From Brotonthovivens sp045629925 (GTDB lineage Bacteria > Bacillota > Clostridia > Lachnospirales > Lachnospiraceae): a stretch of DNA of 7,524 nt. Location: NCBI GenBank assembly GCA_045629925.1, contig JAZQSD010000026.1:1-7524 (forward strand). Reading direction: 5' to 3'. The notes under the pieces are model-generated. The model had not been told where the DNA came from. It made no database searches and saw only the letters and a list, made by a program, of their open reading frames with translations. Shown here in pieces: positions 5,703 through 7,524 of the stretch (position 1 is its first letter; each line of letters opens with the position of its first letter). Both the position numbers and the translations under genes were made by a program.

Positions 5703-6896
5703 ATGAAAAATATTATTTTTATTTCCCCTAACTTTCCAACAAACTACTGGATGTTCTGCCGCGAGTTGAAGAACAACGGTCTGAACGTATTAGGTATCGG
5801 TGATCAGCCATACGATCAGCTGGACCCAAATTTGAAAGAAAGCTTAAATGAATACTACAAAGTAAGCAATTTGGAAAATGATGACGAAGTATATCGCGCC
5901 ATCGCCTTCCTTACATATAAGCACGGACGCATCGACTGGTTAGAATCCAACAACGAATACTGGCTGGAAAGGGATGCAAGATTCCGTACTGATTTCAATA
6001 TCACATCTGGTTTTCAGATTGATGATATCCCACGAATCAAATACAAATCCAAAATGAAAAAATACTACACAAAAGCTGGAATTCCAGTTGCTCGTCATCA
6101 TATGGTATCCACTCTTGAAGGGGCAAAACGTTTCATCAAGAAAGTTGGCTATCCAGTAGTAACAAAACCAGACAACGGTGTAGGTGCTTCTCATACATTT
6201 AAAATTGAAAACGACGAACAGCTTGTAAAATTCTTTGAAGAAAAATGGGAAGATACAGAATATATCATGGAAGAGTTCATCAACGCAGAAGTGAACTCCT
6301 ATGATGCAATTATTGATTCTAACGGAGAACCAATTTTTGAAACAGGTAACGTAACACCACTTTCCATCATGGATACAGTAAACACACTTGGCAATTCTAT
6401 TTACTATATTGTAAATGAACTGCCAGAAGATACACGTGCAGCAGGCCGTGCAACAGTAAAAAGCTTTGGTGTAAAGAGCCGTTTCGTACACTTCGAATTC
6501 TTCCGACTTTTAAGTGACTATGAACATCTCGGAAAAGCAGGCGACGTAATCGCGCTTGAAGTAAACATGCGCCCATGCGGCGGTTTCACACCAGACATGA
6601 TCAACTTTGCTCACAGCACAGACGTATACAAGATCTGGGCTGACATGATTGCTTTTGATAAGTCTACAAAAGAAGTTGGTGAACACGCATACTGTGCATA
6701 CGCAGGTCGTCGCGATGGAAAAGAATTCGTATTAAACCACGAAGATATCATGGAAAAATACGGCAGACAGATGAAGATGGTAGGCCGTATCCCAGACGTA
6801 CTCTCAGGCGCAATGGGTAACCAGATGTATGTGGCAAACTTCCCAACAAAAGAAGAAATGGATGAGTTCTACAAGACAATCTTAGAAGAGAAATAA
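5703..6896 (+). CDS. ATP-grasp domain ligase
   Basis: This 397-residue cytoplasmic enzyme has the ATP-grasp arrangement seen in carbamoyl-phosphate-synthase-like and D-Ala-D-Ala-ligase-like proteins. A Rossmann-like pre-ATP-grasp domain (about 1-105) opens with KNIIFISPNFP. The central fold (about 115-310) shows VVTKPDNGVGA with the ATP-binding K155 and a glycine-bearing loop (158-161), the hinge YIMEEFI (187-193), E265 in HFEFF, and E286/N288 in ALEVNMRPCGG, the usual Mg-ATP ligands. A C-terminal domain (about 311-397) completes it. Such enzymes activate a carboxylate as acyl phosphate and join it to an amine, thiol or other nucleophile; the substrates are unknown. GGAGGG (5690-5695) lies seven bases before the ATG. 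Proline is encoded by CCA in 14 of 15 cases, a bias that suggests high expression. The gene ends the cassette and faces a convergent gene across a long palindrome. Confidence 0.92.
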   Translation: MKNIIFISPNFPTNYWMFCRELKNNGLNVLGIGDQPYDQLDPNLKESLNEYYKVSNLENDDEVYRAIAFLTYKHGRIDWLESNNEYWLERDARFRTDFNITSGFQIDDIPRIKYKSKMKKYYTKAGIPVARHHMVSTLEGAKRFIKKVGYPVVTKPDNGVGASHTFKIENDEQLVKFFEEKWEDTEYIMEEFINAEVNSYDAIIDSNGEPIFETGNVTPLSIMDTVNTLGNSIYYIVNELPEDTRAAGRATVKSFGVKSRFVHFEFFRLLSDYEHLGKAGDVIALEVNMRPCGGFTPDMINFAHSTDVYKIWADMIAFDKSTKEVGEHAYCAYAGRRDGKEFVLNHEDIMEKYGRQMKMVGRIPDVLSGAMGNQMYVANFPTKEEMDEFYKTILEEK

Positions 6897-6902
6897 GAAA
6901 AG

Positions 6903-7020
6903 AAATGCCCTGAGCGTGGGCTTGTCAGCAACAGCAGAACAAAAGGTAAGATGCGTTTATTAGCATCGTGCTTTTGGTTCTGTGTTGCTGAGTGTCCCCG
7001 CCAGGGCTCATTTTGTTTTT
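6903..7020. terminator. Long imperfect palindrome, probable bidirectional terminator
   Basis: Bases 6903-6954 and 6963-7013 pair over nearly their whole length around an 8-base loop (6955-6962). Paired blocks are AAATG/CATTT, CCCTG/CAGGG, a GC-rich GCGTGGG/CCCCGC block with one bulge, CAGCAAC/GTTGCTG, CAGAAC/GTTCTG, AAAAG/CTTTT and GATGC/GCATC. The plus-strand transcript ends in a U-rich tract (7011-7020); the minus-strand transcript meets a U-rich tract from 6906 down to 6897. It sits between the stops of two convergent genes, which suits a two-way terminator. At 111 bases it is far longer than a usual terminator, so it could instead be a palindromic mobile repeat or the source of a structured RNA. 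Confidence 0.7.
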
Positions 7021-7524
7021 AGATAAACAACTCGTTTGGTTTCCGTTCTGCAAACAGCGGTGCCATTTTTTCAGCAGCAGCTGCTACATATTCTTTGTCC
7101 AGTTTTCTTGCATCGAATGGGCACACTGCGATACATCTCATACATGTGATGCATTTGTCTTCGATGGTGGTATTTGGTGCATCCCATGGGATTGCAGCAG
7201 TTGGACATTTCTTTACGCAGGATTTGCAGATTACGCATTCTCTCTGGTTTGTGATCGGTTTTAATGGATGGCCAGGATAGTCCCGGTATGGACGGTTGCC
7301 TGGAACAGAGATGGCCGCTTCTTCATGTGTAAGAGTACCTTCTATTATTTTTTTTAGTTTACATAATATATCTTTTGTGAATGCTTCCAGCTGTTCTTTA
7401 TCCTGAGCATCAGGTCTTCCCATTCCGTACTGTTTGAAGATGGAATGTTTTGCATTGGCTGTTACACCTGCGATAACCTGAAACCCGATTTCTTCCAATG
7501 TATCTTTTAATTCTAATAAAGTGT
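7019..7524 (-). CDS. EFR1-like flavodoxin/ferredoxin fusion, C-terminal part (runs off right edge)
   Basis: The minus-strand frame is open from the window edge to a TAA at 7019-7021, giving 167 full codons. The visible part begins TLLELKDTLEEIGFQVIAG and continues with AKHSIFKQYGMGRPDAQD, the pattern of the end of a flavodoxin-like domain in EFR1-type proteins. It is followed by two 4Fe-4S ligand sets, CVICKSCVKKCP and CITCMRCIAVCP, both C-x2-C-x2-C-x3-C-P. These would carry two cubane clusters next to an FMN domain, so the protein should move electrons between reduced ferredoxin, flavin and an unknown partner in anaerobic metabolism. A TTG at 7498 lies in frame but is not taken as the start, because the family continues N-terminally and the frame stays open. 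The gene converges on the ATP-grasp cassette and has no evident functional tie to it. Confidence 0.9.
   Translation of the reverse strand, partial: TLLELKDTLEEIGFQVIAGVTANAKHSIFKQYGMGRPDAQDKEQLEAFTKDILCKLKKIIEGTLTHEEAAISVPGNRPYRDYPGHPLKPITNQRECVICKSCVKKCPTAAIPWDAPNTTIEDKCITCMRCIAVCPFDARKLDKEYVAAAAEKMAPLFAERKPNELFI

Noticed and set aside
5940..6491. Minus-strand frame of 183 codons inside the ATP-grasp gene
   Set aside because: The plus strand carries all ATP-grasp motifs across this stretch; the antisense frame shows no domain and arises from the codon bias of the real gene.
6992..7280. Plus-strand frames at 6992-7264 and 7095-7280
   Set aside because: They are antisense to the two cysteine motifs of the EFR1-like gene and have no start context.
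1..7524. CRISPR array, insertion sequence, prophage or tRNA/rRNA gene
   Set aside because: No regularly spaced repeats, transposase, integrase or phage genes, and no cloverleaf or rRNA sequence were seen on either strand.

Overview
The window looks like chromosome from a low-to-mid GC Gram-positive anaerobe of the class Clostridia, most likely family Lachnospiraceae (gut commensal type). The assignment rests on AGGAGG-like ribosome sites before nearly every gene, A/T-rich spacers, an OmpR-type two-component pair with an overlapping exported partner, a MATE exporter, and an EFR1-like flavodoxin/ferredoxin with two 4Fe-4S motifs. It is a family-level inference; no rRNA or other species marker is present.

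Layout. (1) 1-455, minus strand: N-terminal 151 codons of a MATE-family multidrug/cation antiporter that runs off the left edge. (2) 456-723: divergent control region with a good sigma-A-type promoter for the MATE gene, an inverted repeat on its -10 box, and a cluster of direct and inverted repeats before the regulator gene. (3) 724-3541, plus strand: a tight operon of response regulator, sensor histidine kinase and a membrane-anchored extracytoplasmic protein, joined by 4-bp stop/start overlaps (GTGA and ATGA). (4) 3694-6896, plus strand: two alpha/beta-hydrolase (esterase D-like) proteins followed by an ATP-grasp ligase. The second hydrolase has an unusual C-terminal extension, first acidic and then lysine/alanine-rich like a histone H1 tail. 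(5) 6903-7013: a 111-nt imperfect palindrome between convergent genes. (6) 7019-7524, minus strand: C-terminal part of an EFR1-like iron-sulfur flavoprotein that runs off the right edge.

How the genes may work together. The regulator, kinase and exported protein form a probable three-part envelope-sensing unit. Its target is unknown; the divergent MATE exporter, the downstream cassette and its own promoter are candidates. The hydrolase/hydrolase/ATP-grasp set looks like an uncharacterised metabolic cassette: an ATP-dependent carboxylate ligase beside two serine hydrolases that could cleave or process an ester, amide or thioester. Proline codon use rises sharply toward CCA along it (3/14, 18/24, 14/15), against 1/6 in the kinase, which suggests the last two genes are strongly expressed. 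This cassette is the best candidate in the window for a previously undescribed system. Its substrate cannot be read from the sequence.
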